Notes under the pieces: generated by a model
What the model was told of the DNA's origin: nothing
Seen by the model: the letters and a program-made list of their open reading frames with translations, nothing else
Databases searched by the model: none
Part shown: positions 1-8,160 of the stretch, one piece after another
Layout: each line of letters begins with the position of its first letter
Numbering within the stretch: position 1 is the stretch's first letter
Position numbers and translations under genes: made by a program
Assembly (NCBI RefSeq): GCF_002379085.1
Contig: NZ_NBZW01000011.1
Span: 1-64,000 of the forward strand
Reading direction: 5' to 3'
Source: Polaromonas sp. AET17H-212
GTDB lineage: Bacteria; Pseudomonadota; Gammaproteobacteria; Burkholderiales; Burkholderiaceae_C
DNA length: 64,000 bases

Positions 1-66
1 AACAAGCGGCAAGTCATCCACGCCAAAAGCTGATCCTCGAGCTCTCGACTCACAGGGCTGACGGGC

Positions 67-75
67 TGTGGATAA
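67..75. other. Isolated DnaA-box-like nonamer in the 5' noncoding stretch
   Basis: The nonamer TGTGGATAA is a perfect match to the DnaA box (reverse complement TTATCCACA). It stands alone in a 220-base stretch where I see no gene. One box is not an origin and may be chance. Confidence 0.25.
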
Positions 76-220
76 CTTCCCAAAACAAATCTTGTTGGCG
101 TCTCTTAATCGTCCTTTTGAAAGCATACAAGGGCGAGCGATTGTTTGAGCCGCAGGCGAGTTCGAGCTAGCCCCCGCTTTTGGCGAGCACCACAGGTTGC
201 CCCCGAAGCAGTGCAACCCG

Positions 221-1342
221 CTACAAGGTATGGCTTCTGTCGCCCTGCGCAAACCCCAGCGCCTGCCACCCACTCCACGGACAGGCCGTCGAGTCAACGG
301 CAAAGGCTATGACCTTGAACAACTCACCCATCTCATGTTCATTGATCAGTTTTTGCACCATCACCCGTTCGGCCAGCGGCGTATCTTCCATGCCGGCCAA
401 CACGCCGCAATTGAACAGAAAGCGCGCCTGGCTGGTGTAACCCAGCACCTGGAAACCGGCCTCCTGCCCGGCCAGCGCGATGCCGCTGAAGTTGACGTGC
501 GCGGTGATGTCTTTCTCGCCCACGTCCTGCAGCGCATCGGCGTCGAGCAGGTGCGCGCGGTGGCACATGACCGTGCCCATGCTGCGCTGCGGGTGGTAAT
601 ACTCGTGTTCGGGGAAACCGTAATCCAGCAGGAACACCGCGCCGGCCTGCAGCCGGTCGGCCAGGGTGCGCACAAAGGCCTCGGCCTGCGGGTGGATCTC
701 GGTCAGGTAGTCGTGGCTGCCCGCCACGTCGAGCGGCGGCCGCAGGGCGGTCGGCTGATCCGCCGGCACAAACACACCGCCATGAACGGCGACGCCGCGC
801 TCCTGCCAGACGCCGTCCACGCGGGCCAGCAGTTGCACCGGCATGGCATCAAGCACCTCATTGCCGACCACCACACCCTGCATCTGCGCCGGCAGTTCGC
901 TGACCCACTGCACGGTGTCGCCCCAAGCGGCCAGGCGCTCGCGCTGGTGCGCCTGCAGGCTGCCGGAGAGATCCACAATCGTGTAGCGCCGAATTTGCGG
1001 CCCCAGGGCCTCGAGCAGTTGCTGCGCCAGCGCGCCGGAACCCGCGCCAAACTCCCAGACCTCCGTGGTCCCGGTGGCCGCCAGGGCCTGCGCCACCTGC
1101 CGTGCCAGCGCCTGGCCAAAACGCGGGGAAAGCTCGGGCGCGGTGACAAAATCGCTGCCGCCGCCCTTCACGCCGGCGGGCATGAGGCCGAACTGGCGCG
1201 CATCCCGGGCGTAGTAGCCCAGACCCGGGGTGTACAGGGCCAGGGCCATGAACCGGTCAAAGCCGATCCAGCCACCGGCCGCGGTGATGGCCTCACGGAT
1301 GTAGGCGGCCAGGGGGCTCGTTAAACTAGGGGGTGTCGTCAT
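221..1342 (-). CDS. Class I SAM-dependent methyltransferase, MidA/NDUFAF7 (DUF185) family
   Basis: About 373 residues. The family methylates protein arginine; the mitochondrial member NDUFAF7 acts in complex I assembly, while the bacterial role is unclear. The N-terminus has the family's YAREAI-like helix and GYYA segment. The SAM-binding loop reads EFGAGSGALA, and the core continues with VVGNEVLDAMPV and LLDYGF. The ATG at 1342 is chosen because the sequence before it in frame has no family similarity and would run into the divergent SDR gene. It is divergent from that SDR gene with about 65 bases between them, which must hold both promoters. Family assignment is firm; the substrate is unknown. 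Confidence 0.85.
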   Translation of the reverse strand: MTTPPSLTSPLAAYIREAITAAGGWIGFDRFMALALYTPGLGYYARDARQFGLMPAGVKGGGSDFVTAPELSPRFGQALARQVAQALAATGTTEVWEFGAGSGALAQQLLEALGPQIRRYTIVDLSGSLQAHQRERLAAWGDTVQWVSELPAQMQGVVVGNEVLDAMPVQLLARVDGVWQERGVAVHGGVFVPADQPTALRPPLDVAGSHDYLTEIHPQAEAFVRTLADRLQAGAVFLLDYGFPEHEYYHPQRSMGTVMCHRAHLLDADALQDVGEKDITAHVNFSGIALAGQEAGFQVLGYTSQARFLFNCGVLAGMEDTPLAERVMVQKLINEHEMGELFKVIAFAVDSTACPWSGWQALGFAQGDRSHTL

Positions 1343-1408
1343 GGGAGAGGTGCTCACCCCCGGATTGTCGGCGATTGCCCTGCCTCCAGCTTGCCCAACC
1401 TTCACCAC

Positions 1409-2203
1409 ATGAAACCAGCGTCTCCCGCTCCTGTTGTTCTCGTTACCGGCGCCGCCAGGCGGCTGGGCCGCGAGATCGCGCTGGCGCTGGCCGCAGGCGG
1501 CTGGCGTGTGGCCGTGCACTACCGCGGCTCGAAGGAGGATGCTACCAAAACAGTAGCTGACTGCGTAGCATTGGCGGTGGATTCAGAGCTTTTTTATGCT
1601 GATCTTGAGGACGAGACCGCCGTCCGCGGCCTGTTGCCGCAAGTGATCCAGCACTTCGGCCAAGTCGATGCGGTGGTCAACAACGCCTCCACCTTCGAAC
1701 ATGACAGCGCCACCAGCTTCGGTTTTGCGTCCCTTGAAAAACACCTGCGCAGCAACACCGGCGCGGCGATCATGCTGGCGCAGGCCCTGCACGCGCACGT
1801 GCTGGCGCGGCAGGCCAGCGCGGCGGTGACCGGGCCAACCGGCCGGTTTGCGGTCGTCAACCTGCTGGACCAGAAACTCTGGAACCCCAACCCCGATTTT
1901 TTCAGCTACACCCTGTCCAAGGCTGCGCTCGAAGCCGCCAACACCATGCTGGCCATGGCGCTGGCGCCGCAGGTGCGGGTGGTGGGCGTGGCGCCCGGGC
2001 TGACGCTGACCAGCCACCTGCTGAGCGACGAGAAATTCCAGGCCCTGCACAAACTCTCGCCGCTGGGCCGTTCGTCCAGCGCGGCCGACGTGGCGGCCAC
2101 CGTCCGGTTTGCGCTGGAAAACGCATCCATCACCGGCACCACGCTGCTGGTGGACGGCGGCCAGCACCTGATGAAATTCGAGCGCGATTTCTCACTGATG
2201 TGA
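1409..2203 (+). CDS. Short-chain dehydrogenase, pteridine-reductase-like
   Basis: A 264-residue Rossmann-fold oxidoreductase. The cofactor motif reads TGAARRLG, which fits the TGX3RXG form typical of pteridine reductases and FolM rather than the usual TGXXXGXG. NNAS follows, and the active site is Tyr-X3-Lys in FSYTLSK, preceded by an NLLDQ segment also seen in pteridine reductases. The gene sits directly before folB, which supports a role in reduced pterin (dihydro- or tetrahydromonapterin/folate) metabolism; this is inference. Residues around 45-65 (ATKTVADCVALAVDSELF) are encoded by a copy of the dispersed repeat at 1541-1600. The ATG at 1409 is preferred to an upstream one. Confidence 0.8.
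   Translation: MKPASPAPVVLVTGAARRLGREIALALAAGGWRVAVHYRGSKEDATKTVADCVALAVDSELFYADLEDETAVRGLLPQVIQHFGQVDAVVNNASTFEHDSATSFGFASLEKHLRSNTGAAIMLAQALHAHVLARQASAAVTGPTGRFAVVNLLDQKLWNPNPDFFSYTLSKAALEAANTMLAMALAPQVRVVGVAPGLTLTSHLLSDEKFQALHKLSPLGRSSSAADVAATVRFALENASITGTTLLVDGGQHLMKFERDFSLM
1541..1600 (+). repeat. Dispersed ~60 bp repeat, copy 1 (inside the SDR gene)
   Basis: It starts GCTACCAAAACAGTAGCTG (inverted GCTAC/GTAGC arms), has a GCGTAGCATT core, and ends AGAGCTTTTTTATGCT. It aligns over its length with the copies at 7221 and 32921. It is translated in frame as part of the SDR. Confidence 0.6.
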
Positions 2204-2237
2204 GCGCACCCTCCTACACCGCCACCTCTTGCCCTCC

Positions 2238-2627
2238 ATGCAGACTGCCCTCACCATGTTCACCACCCGTGGCACCCAAATCCTGACGCTGACCGGCCTG
2301 CGCTTCGACGCCAACCTCGGCATCCTGGAACAGGAAAAGAACGCGCCGCAGCCGATCCAGGTGGACGCCGAACTCAACCTGGGCACGCAGCCGCTGCTGC
2401 CCAGCGACGACGACATCCACCATGTGCTGGACTACCGCAAGGTGCGCCAGATCATCATCAACGAATGCACGGCCGAACATGTGAACCTGCTGGAAAGCCT
2501 GATCGGCAAGCTGGCGCACCGGCTGATGCTGCTGCCCGGCGTGTTGGGGGTGCGCGTGAAAATCGCCAAACTTGAAATTTTTGACGACTGCGAAGTAGCC
2601 ATTCGCGTCGAGACCGGCCAGTGGTGA
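2238..2627 (+). CDS. folB: Dihydroneopterin aldolase (FolB/FolX family)
   Basis: About 129 residues, the usual length for this tunnel-fold aldolase, which splits 7,8-dihydroneopterin to 6-hydroxymethyl-dihydropterin in folate synthesis (FolX epimerises the triphosphate). Recognisable segments are the N-terminal LTGLRFDANLGILEQEK, then VLDYRKV, then NLLESLIGKLAHRL with the conserved Glu, and a C-terminal VRVKIAKLE. A TTG at 2229 and ATGs at 2238 and 2256 are possible starts; none has a clear ribosome site, and translation is probably coupled to the SDR gene 35 bases upstream. FolB versus FolX cannot be decided here. Confidence 0.85.
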   Translation: MQTALTMFTTRGTQILTLTGLRFDANLGILEQEKNAPQPIQVDAELNLGTQPLLPSDDDIHHVLDYRKVRQIIINECTAEHVNLLESLIGKLAHRLMLLPGVLGVRVKIAKLEIFDDCEVAIRVETGQW

Positions 2628-2657
2628 AGCACCGCGCCGACAACCAGAGGTAAATCC

Positions 2658-3599
2658 ATGAGTGCCGTATTGAATGAAATGATGAATGACGTAGCCGGTG
2701 AGGAAGCGGTGGTGCCGGCCAAGGCGGGCCTGAAGATAGAACGCGAGGAGCACAAGCTCGAAAAACGCCTGTGCCGCGAGGTCGGCCGCGCGATTGTCGA
2801 CTTCAACATGATCGAGGAGGGCGACAAGGTCATGGTTTGCGTCTCGGGCGGCAAGGACAGCTACGCCATGCTGGACATCCTGCTCAAGCTGCAAAAACGC
2901 GCGCCCATCAACTTCGAGCTGATCGCCGTCAACCTGGACCAGAAGCAGCCCGGCTTTCCCGACCACATCCTGCCGCAGTACCTGGAACAACTCGGTGTGC
3001 CTTTCCACATCGAGACGCAGGACACCTACAGCATCGTCAAGCGCGTGATTCCCGAAGGCAAGACCATGTGTTCGCTGTGCTCGCGCCTGCGCCGCGGCAT
3101 TCTGTACCGCGTGGCCGAGGAGCTGGGCGCCACCAAGATCGCGCTGGGCCACCACCGCGACGACATGCTGCAGACCTTTTTCCTGAACATGTTTTTCGCC
3201 TCGCGCCTCAAGGGCATGCCGCCCAAGCTGGTCAGCGACACCGGCAAACACGTGGTGATCCGGCCCATGGCCTATGTGCCCGAGAAAGACCTGATCAAGT
3301 GGGCGCAGGTGCGCGACTTTCCGATCATCCCGTGCACGCTGTGCGGCAGCCAGCAGAACCTGCAACGTGTGCAGGTTGGCAACATGCTGCGCGAGTGGGA
3401 CAAGAAGTTTCCGGGCCGCCTCGAGAACATGTTCACCTCGCTGCAAAACATCGTGCCCTCGCACCTGATGGACGGCAAGTTGCATGACTTCAAGGGCCTG
3501 CGCAGCACCGGCATGCCGGACCCGGAAGGCGACAAGGCCTTTGACATGGAAGAGTTTTTTGAACCCGTCCGGCCCGGGCTGGGCGTCGTGACGCTGTAG
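2658..3599 (+). CDS. ttcA: tRNA 2-thiocytidine(32) synthetase TtcA
   Basis: 313 residues, the usual length. TtcA thiolates C32 in the anticodon loop of certain tRNAs, using ATP and a [4Fe-4S] cluster. The PP-loop SGGKDSY lies at residues 63-69. The cluster ligands are visible as MCSLC near residue 137-140 and a third Cys in CTLCGSQQN near 228. GHHRDD and LRST follow. It lies 30 bases after folB on the same strand. The start ATG has AGAGG upstream. Confidence 0.96.
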   Translation: MSAVLNEMMNDVAGEEAVVPAKAGLKIEREEHKLEKRLCREVGRAIVDFNMIEEGDKVMVCVSGGKDSYAMLDILLKLQKRAPINFELIAVNLDQKQPGFPDHILPQYLEQLGVPFHIETQDTYSIVKRVIPEGKTMCSLCSRLRRGILYRVAEELGATKIALGHHRDDMLQTFFLNMFFASRLKGMPPKLVSDTGKHVVIRPMAYVPEKDLIKWAQVRDFPIIPCTLCGSQQNLQRVQVGNMLREWDKKFPGRLENMFTSLQNIVPSHLMDGKLHDFKGLRSTGMPDPEGDKAFDMEEFFEPVRPGLGVVTL

Positions 3600-3610
3600 G
3601 TTTTACAAGC

Positions 3611-3666
3611 CATTCAGACCTGGAGGCCTTATGCAAAAAGCGCTGGCAGCTATCATTTTTGCATTT
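3611..3666 (-). repeat. Dispersed ~60 bp repeat, copy 2 (spans the lipoprotein gene start)
   Basis: Read on the minus strand it gives AAAAATGATAGCTGCCAGCG, then CTTTTTGCATAAGGCCTCCAG, matching the TAGCTGC-GCGCTT-ATAAG-AGGCC order of other copies. On the plus strand this same DNA provides GGAGG, the ATG at 3631 and the first codons of the signal peptide. Confidence 0.65.
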
Positions 3667-4260
3667 TTCTTGGTCGGACTGCTGGGCGGTTGCGCCAGCA
3701 GCCGCGTGGTCGGCAGCGAGGTCAACAGCTTCGCCCGCTGGTCGCCGGCACCGCCGGCGCCGGGCAGCAGCTACCGCTTTGAACGTTTGCCCTCGCAACA
3801 GCAGGCAGACCTGCCGCAGGCCCGGCTCGAAGGCCTGGCCCAGGCCGCACTGGCAAAGGTGGGCCTGCAGCACAACCCGCAGGCGGCCAGCCTGAGCGTG
3901 CAGGTCAGCGCCAGCTCCCAGCCCATGCTGCGCTCGCGCTGGGACGGCGGCTACTACCCCTACGGCAGTCCCAACATCTTTATCGGCGGCGGCAGCGGCG
4001 GGGGTGTCAGCAGCGTCGGTGTCGGTTTCGGCTTTGGTTTTCCGCTGGGCGGCATGGACACGCCGATTTACCGGCGCGAAGTCAGCATCGTGATGCGCGA
4101 GCTGCGCAGCAACGTGGCCGTGTATGAAACACGTGCGGTCAGCGAGGAGCCCTGGCTGGACACCGACCCGGTGCTGTCGGCCATGCTGGACGCCGCCCTG
4201 CGCGGCTTCCCCGTGCCGCCGGCCGGGCCGCGCCGCGTCAATATCGAGATCAAGCGTTGA
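3631..4260 (+). CDS. DUF4136-type outer-envelope lipoprotein
   Basis: 209 residues. A lipoprotein signal peptide (residues 1-21, hydrophobic IIFAFFLVGLLGG) ends in the lipobox LLGGC with the lipid-bearing Cys at about residue 22. The rest resembles DUF4136 lipoproteins: Tyr/Phe-rich start, a Gly-rich stretch (GGGSGGGVSSVGVGFGFGF), then a beta-rich end finishing NIEIKR. Function is unknown; the family is thought to be anchored in the periplasm or outer membrane. The ribosome site GGAGG and the start codon lie inside a copy of the dispersed repeat. Its stop overlaps the TTG start of the next gene, so the two are translationally coupled. Confidence 0.8.
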   Translation: MQKALAAIIFAFFLVGLLGGCASSRVVGSEVNSFARWSPAPPAPGSSYRFERLPSQQQADLPQARLEGLAQAALAKVGLQHNPQAASLSVQVSASSQPMLRSRWDGGYYPYGSPNIFIGGGSGGGVSSVGVGFGFGFPLGGMDTPIYRREVSIVMRELRSNVAVYETRAVSEEPWLDTDPVLSAMLDAALRGFPVPPAGPRRVNIEIKR

Positions 4261-4901
4261 CCGAGTCCGCGCGCGTGCTGGCGATACGCCACGGTGAAAC
4301 CACCTGGAATGTGGATACCCGCATCCAGGGCCAGCTCGATGTCGGGCTCAACGACACCGGCCGCTGGCAGGCCGAGCGCCTAGCCCGCGCGCTGGCGGCG
4401 GAACCCATACGCGCCATCTACACCAGCGACCTTGGGCGCGCCCATGAAACGGCGATGGCGATCAGCCGCGTCACCGGTGTGGCGGTCACCGCCGAACAAG
4501 GCTTGCGCGAGCGGCATTTCGGCGAGTTCCAGGGCAGGACCTTTGCCGAGATCGAAGCCGTTCTGCCCGAGCAGGCCAGGCTCTGGCGCACCCGCGACCC
4601 GGCTTTTGCCCCGGCAGGCGGCGAGTCGCTGCTGCAACTGCGCGAGCGCGTCGTCGCCACCGCGGAAAAACTCGCGGCGCGGCATCCGGGCGAGTTGATC
4701 GTGTTGGTCGGCCACGGCGGCGTGATGGACGTGTTGTACCGGGCCGCGACCCGGCTGGACATCCAGGCGCCGCGCACCTGGGCACTGGGCAATGCGGCCA
4801 TCAACCGCCTGCTCTGGACGCCGGAAGGTTTCACGCTGGTCGGCTGGGCCGACACCCAGCACCTGGACAACAACACCTCCCTCGATGAAACGACAACCTG
4901 A
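4257..4901 (+). CDS. Histidine phosphatase family protein (phosphoglycerate-mutase-like)
   Basis: 214 residues. The phosphohistidine motif RHGETTWN is at residues 11-18, with the partner Arg in TSDLGRAHETA, Glu in LRERHFGEFQG, and the second His in GHGG. The fold hydrolyses phosphate esters; members of this size include GpmB and CobC-like phosphatases, and the substrate cannot be read from sequence. The start is TTG inside TTGA, overlapping the lipoprotein stop. The stop overlaps the next ATG as TGATG, so three genes are chained. Confidence 0.85.
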   Translation: MTESARVLAIRHGETTWNVDTRIQGQLDVGLNDTGRWQAERLARALAAEPIRAIYTSDLGRAHETAMAISRVTGVAVTAEQGLRERHFGEFQGRTFAEIEAVLPEQARLWRTRDPAFAPAGGESLLQLRERVVATAEKLAARHPGELIVLVGHGGVMDVLYRAATRLDIQAPRTWALGNAAINRLLWTPEGFTLVGWADTQHLDNNTSLDETTT

Positions 4902-6028
4902 TGCACCTGCTGTCTGACCTGCTGGGCCGCCCTGCCGCGGCCATCGACACCCCCGCGCTGGTGATCGACCTCGACGCGATGGAGCGCAACCTGGAGCGCA
5001 TGGCGGCGTTCGCGGCGCAGCACGGCGTCATGCTGCGGCCGCACGCCAAGATGCACAAAAGCGCCACCCTGGCGAAGCTGCAGATGGCCCGCGGCGCGGT
5101 CGGTGTCTGCGTCCAGAAAACCTCGGAAGCCGAAGCCCTGGCGGCGCTGGGCGTGAACAACATCTACATCAGCAACGAGGTGGTCTCGCCCTTCAAGCTC
5201 AAGCGCGTGGTGGCGCTCGCCCGGGAGCTGCAGGCGCTGGGCGGCCAGCTGGCCATCGCGGTCGACAGCCTCGAAGGCCTGCGCCGGCTGGCCCAGGCCG
5301 CGCACGGCCAGCATGCGGCCCTCCGCGTGTTCATCGAAATCGATGTCGGCCATGGCCGCTGCGGCCTCGCGCCTGGCGCGCCCGCCGTCGCACTGGCCAA
5401 TGAGATGGCCCGGCACCCGGCGCTGCAGTTTGGCGGCCTGCAGGCCTACCACGGACGCGCCCAGCATCTGCGCACCGTGGCCGAGCGGCAGGCGGCAATT
5501 GCGCAGGTGATCACCCATGTGCAGACCACCCGCGCCGCGCTGCAGGCAGCCGGCCACGCGGTGCCACTGGTTACCGGCGCAGGCACCGGCACCTTTGCGC
5601 TGGAAACCGCCAGCGGCGTGTACGGCGAGTTGCAGGCGGGCTCCTACCTGTTCATGGACCGCGACTACGCCGACAACGAGCGCGACCCGGCGCAGCCGCC
5701 CTTCGAACACGCGCTGTTCGTCAAAAGCCAGGTCATGAGCGTCTGCGCCAGCCATGCCGTGGTGGACGCCGGGCACAAAAGCCATGCCATCGACTCCGGC
5801 CTGCCGACGGTGCACGGCCTGGCGCTGGACTACGCCAACGGCGGCGACGAACACGGCATCCTGCGCGGCGCGGTGCTGCCGGCGCTGGGCGACACGGTGT
5901 GGCTGATCCCCGGCCACTGCGACCCGACCGTGAACCTGCACGAGCACCTGCTGGGCGTGCGCGGCGGCCTGGAGAGCGGTACGGTCGAGCAGATCATCAG
6001 GGTTGATGCCAGAGGCGCTTTGACCTGA
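4901..6028 (+). CDS. DSD1-family PLP enzyme (D-threonine aldolase / D-serine dehydratase-like)
   Basis: 375 residues, the usual length. This is a fold-type III (alanine-racemase-like barrel) PLP enzyme. The N-terminal barrel holds DTPALVIDLDAMERN and the lysine-bearing RPHAKMHKS, where Lys binds PLP. The C-terminal domain ends with GDTVWLIPGHCDPTVNLHE, whose His and Cys bind a metal in D-serine dehydratases and D-threonine aldolases. The likely role is breakdown of a 3-hydroxy D-amino acid in the cytoplasm. It overlaps the phosphatase gene by one base. Confidence 0.85.
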   Translation: MHLLSDLLGRPAAAIDTPALVIDLDAMERNLERMAAFAAQHGVMLRPHAKMHKSATLAKLQMARGAVGVCVQKTSEAEALAALGVNNIYISNEVVSPFKLKRVVALARELQALGGQLAIAVDSLEGLRRLAQAAHGQHAALRVFIEIDVGHGRCGLAPGAPAVALANEMARHPALQFGGLQAYHGRAQHLRTVAERQAAIAQVITHVQTTRAALQAAGHAVPLVTGAGTGTFALETASGVYGELQAGSYLFMDRDYADNERDPAQPPFEHALFVKSQVMSVCASHAVVDAGHKSHAIDSGLPTVHGLALDYANGGDEHGILRGAVLPALGDTVWLIPGHCDPTVNLHEHLLGVRGGLESGTVEQIIRVDARGALT

Positions 6029-6047
6029 TTCCGGCCAGAATCAGGGG

Positions 6048-7772
6048 ATGAGCCCTAGTCAAGTCATCGTCCTCGCCACGCCCGTCTTCTTCCTGCTGAT
6101 CGCAATCGAATTCGCCTGGGGCTACGCCAAGGGCCGCAACACCTACCGCCTGAACGACGCGATCAACAGCATCAGCCTGGGCATGCTGAGCCAGATCAGC
6201 GCGGTGTTCACCCGGCTGTTTCGCGTCGGCATCTACACCGCCATCTATTCGTCGGTGGCGCTGTTCCCCGACGAAGCCTTCTGGACCACCTGGTACGGCT
6301 GGCTGATCGCGCTGGTCTTCTACGACTTCTGCTACTACTGGCTGCACCGCGCCGGCCATGAAAGCGCGGTCTTCTGGGCCGCGCATGTAGTGCACCACCA
6401 GAGCCAGGACTACAACCTCTCGACCGCGCTGCGCCAGACCAGCAGCGGCGCCCTGCTCGGCTGGATTTTCTATGTGCCGATGGCGATCGCCGGTGTGCCG
6501 CCGCTGGTCTTCGGCGTGGTGGTGCTGATCGACCTGCTCTACCAGTTCTGGGTGCACACCGAACACGTGCCCAAACTCGGCTGGTTCGACCGCTGGTTCT
6601 GCTCGCCGTCCAACCACCGGGTGCACCATGCGGTCAACGACAACTACCTCGACAAAAACTACGGCGGCATCCTGATCATCTGGGACCGGCTGTTCGGCAG
6701 CTTCCGCGAGGAAGACGAGAAATGTATTTACGGCACACGCAGCCCGCTCAACAGCTGGGACCCGCTCTGGTCCAACGCCGAGGTGTACTGGGCGCTGGCC
6801 AAAGACTCCTGGCACGCCAGGAACTGGGGCGACAAATTACGCATCTGGTTCAAGCCGCCCGGTTGGCGTCCGGCCGATGTGGCGGCGCGTTTTCCGCGGC
6901 CGGCCTTTGACATCACACGGCTGCAGCGTTACCACCCGCCCATGAGCCGGCCCCTGATGTGGTTCGGTGCCGTGCAGTTTGTTGTGCTGCTGCAGGGCGT
7001 GGCCCTGTTCCTCTGGTACGCCGACAGCCTGCCGGCCTCGCAGTCAGCGATCTGGCTGGGGGTGCTGGCCACCGGGCTCTGGGCCGTGGGCGCCGCGCTG
7101 CAGGGTCGCCTGACGATGACCGAGGTGCTGCTGATCGAGGCCGCGGCGCTGGCCACCGCGACCAGCGCCCTGGGGCTGGTGGAACTGCACCGCGTGTTCA
7201 AGCCGCTGGCGCTGTGTTTTGCTCTTGTTTTTGTAGCTGCTCGCGCATATTCCATAAGGGTTTTAGGCAGATTTGACATGTATCTTTTGGCGGGGCTGGC
7301 CTTTTCACTGGCCGGTGACTGCTTTCTGATGTTTCAGGGCTTCTTCATCCCCGGGTTGCTGTCTTTCCTGGTCGCGCACCTGTTTTACATCGCCCTGTTC
7401 AAACAGGGCCAGGCCTGGTTTCCCAGCCGGCGCGCACTGGCAGCCACGCTGGGCATTGGCGCGCTGATGTACGCCGTCCTGTTCAACGGGCTCAACCCGG
7501 TGCTGCGTTTTGCCGTGGCCGCCTACGTGATCGTGATTGCACTGATGGCCGCGCAGGCCATCGGCCGGGCCACGGTGTTGCGCGACAAGGCTGCACTGGG
7601 CGTGGCCATCGGTGCCGGCTTTTTCATGCTCAGTGACGCGCTGCTGGCCACCAACAAGTTCGCCCAGCCCCTGCCCATGGCGCAGCTGTGGGTGCTGGGC
7701 ACCTATTACATCGCGCAGATCCTGATCGTCCACTACGCGCGGCCGGCCACTGCCGAGCAGCGGGCGAGCTGA
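6048..7772 (+). CDS. Sterol desaturase/fatty-acid hydroxylase domain fused to a YhhN (lysoplasmalogenase-like) domain
   Basis: 574 residues in two membrane modules. Residues 1-290 are a fatty-acid-hydroxylase-superfamily protein with the three His boxes of the di-iron centre: HRAGHE (~103), HVVHH (~114) and HRVHH (~190), between hydrophobic helices. This half resembles alkylglycerol monooxygenase-type members. Residues ~300-570 have about eight membrane segments and the YhhN/TMEM86 motifs FSLAGDCFLMF and GAGFFMLSDALLA, whose Asp residues are conserved in lysoplasmalogenases. Both eukaryotic families act on ether-linked lipids, so an ether-lipid role is a fair inference. Part of a membrane helix (near residues 392-410) comes from a dispersed repeat copy. 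Confidence 0.85.
   Translation: MSPSQVIVLATPVFFLLIAIEFAWGYAKGRNTYRLNDAINSISLGMLSQISAVFTRLFRVGIYTAIYSSVALFPDEAFWTTWYGWLIALVFYDFCYYWLHRAGHESAVFWAAHVVHHQSQDYNLSTALRQTSSGALLGWIFYVPMAIAGVPPLVFGVVVLIDLLYQFWVHTEHVPKLGWFDRWFCSPSNHRVHHAVNDNYLDKNYGGILIIWDRLFGSFREEDEKCIYGTRSPLNSWDPLWSNAEVYWALAKDSWHARNWGDKLRIWFKPPGWRPADVAARFPRPAFDITRLQRYHPPMSRPLMWFGAVQFVVLLQGVALFLWYADSLPASQSAIWLGVLATGLWAVGAALQGRLTMTEVLLIEAAALATATSALGLVELHRVFKPLALCFALVFVAARAYSIRVLGRFDMYLLAGLAFSLAGDCFLMFQGFFIPGLLSFLVAHLFYIALFKQGQAWFPSRRALAATLGIGALMYAVLFNGLNPVLRFAVAAYVIVIALMAAQAIGRATVLRDKAALGVAIGAGFFMLSDALLATNKFAQPLPMAQLWVLGTYYIAQILIVHYARPATAEQRAS
7221..7275 (+). repeat. Dispersed ~60 bp repeat, copy 3 (inside the lysoplasmalogenase domain)
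   Basis: Order of blocks: TTTTTGTAGCTGCTCGCGC, then ATATTCCATAAGGG, then TTTTAGGCAGATTTGAC. This is one of the clearest copies. It is read in frame through the host gene and codes for hydrophobic residues. Confidence 0.7.
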
Positions 7773-7779
7773 ACGCCAA

Positions 7780-7801
7780 GCCGCGAAACGCATCTCGCGG
7801 C
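7780..7801. other. GC-rich hairpin after the fusion gene
   Basis: A 7 bp perfect stem, GCCGCGA with TCGCGGC, around an 8-base loop, eight bases after the stop. It has no T-run, so it is at best a weak or Rho-assisted terminator. Confidence 0.3.
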
Positions 7802-7885
7802 GATACGGAAGCTCATCCGTCGGTGCGGGCCTACAGATGACAGGTCCACGGCTTCCTATGCTTTTGCATTTCAACAGGAGTTTTC

Positions 7886-8125
7886 ATGCAAGAGCAATCC
7901 ACCGACCGCCACCCCATCAGCAACCTTGAGTATGACTGGATCACGCTGATCCAGAACAAGGCGCAAGCGCTCATGGCCTACGACCAATACATCAAGGATG
8001 CCGAGCAGGCCGGCTCCGCCGAATGCGCCGCATTTTTCCAGAAAGTGCACGACAGCGACAAGGCACAGCTGGCCGAGGCCAAGGGACATCTGGTGGCGGT
8101 GCTCCAGGGAAAAATGGGCAAATAG
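7886..8125 (+). CDS. Small conserved-looking protein, function unknown
   Basis: 79 residues, mostly helical and charged, with no signal peptide or membrane segment. Segments such as EYDWITLIQNKAQAL and AYDQYIKDAEQ suggest a small helical bundle, a little like the ferritin-like or spore-coat-type helical proteins, but I do not recognise a family. The ribosome site AGGAG lies 7 bases before the ATG. GC content and codon use match the neighbours. It stands alone between two genes of opposite direction. Confidence 0.65.
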   Translation: MQEQSTDRHPISNLEYDWITLIQNKAQALMAYDQYIKDAEQAGSAECAAFFQKVHDSDKAQLAEAKGHLVAVLQGKMGK

Positions 8126-8160
8126 CCGCCGACGGGCCGCGGTGGAATGTGCCGGGCCGG

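Noticed and set aside
67..75. Origin of replication suggested by a perfect DnaA box
   Set aside because: Only one box, no AT-rich unwinding region, and no dnaA, dnaN or parAB genes nearby.
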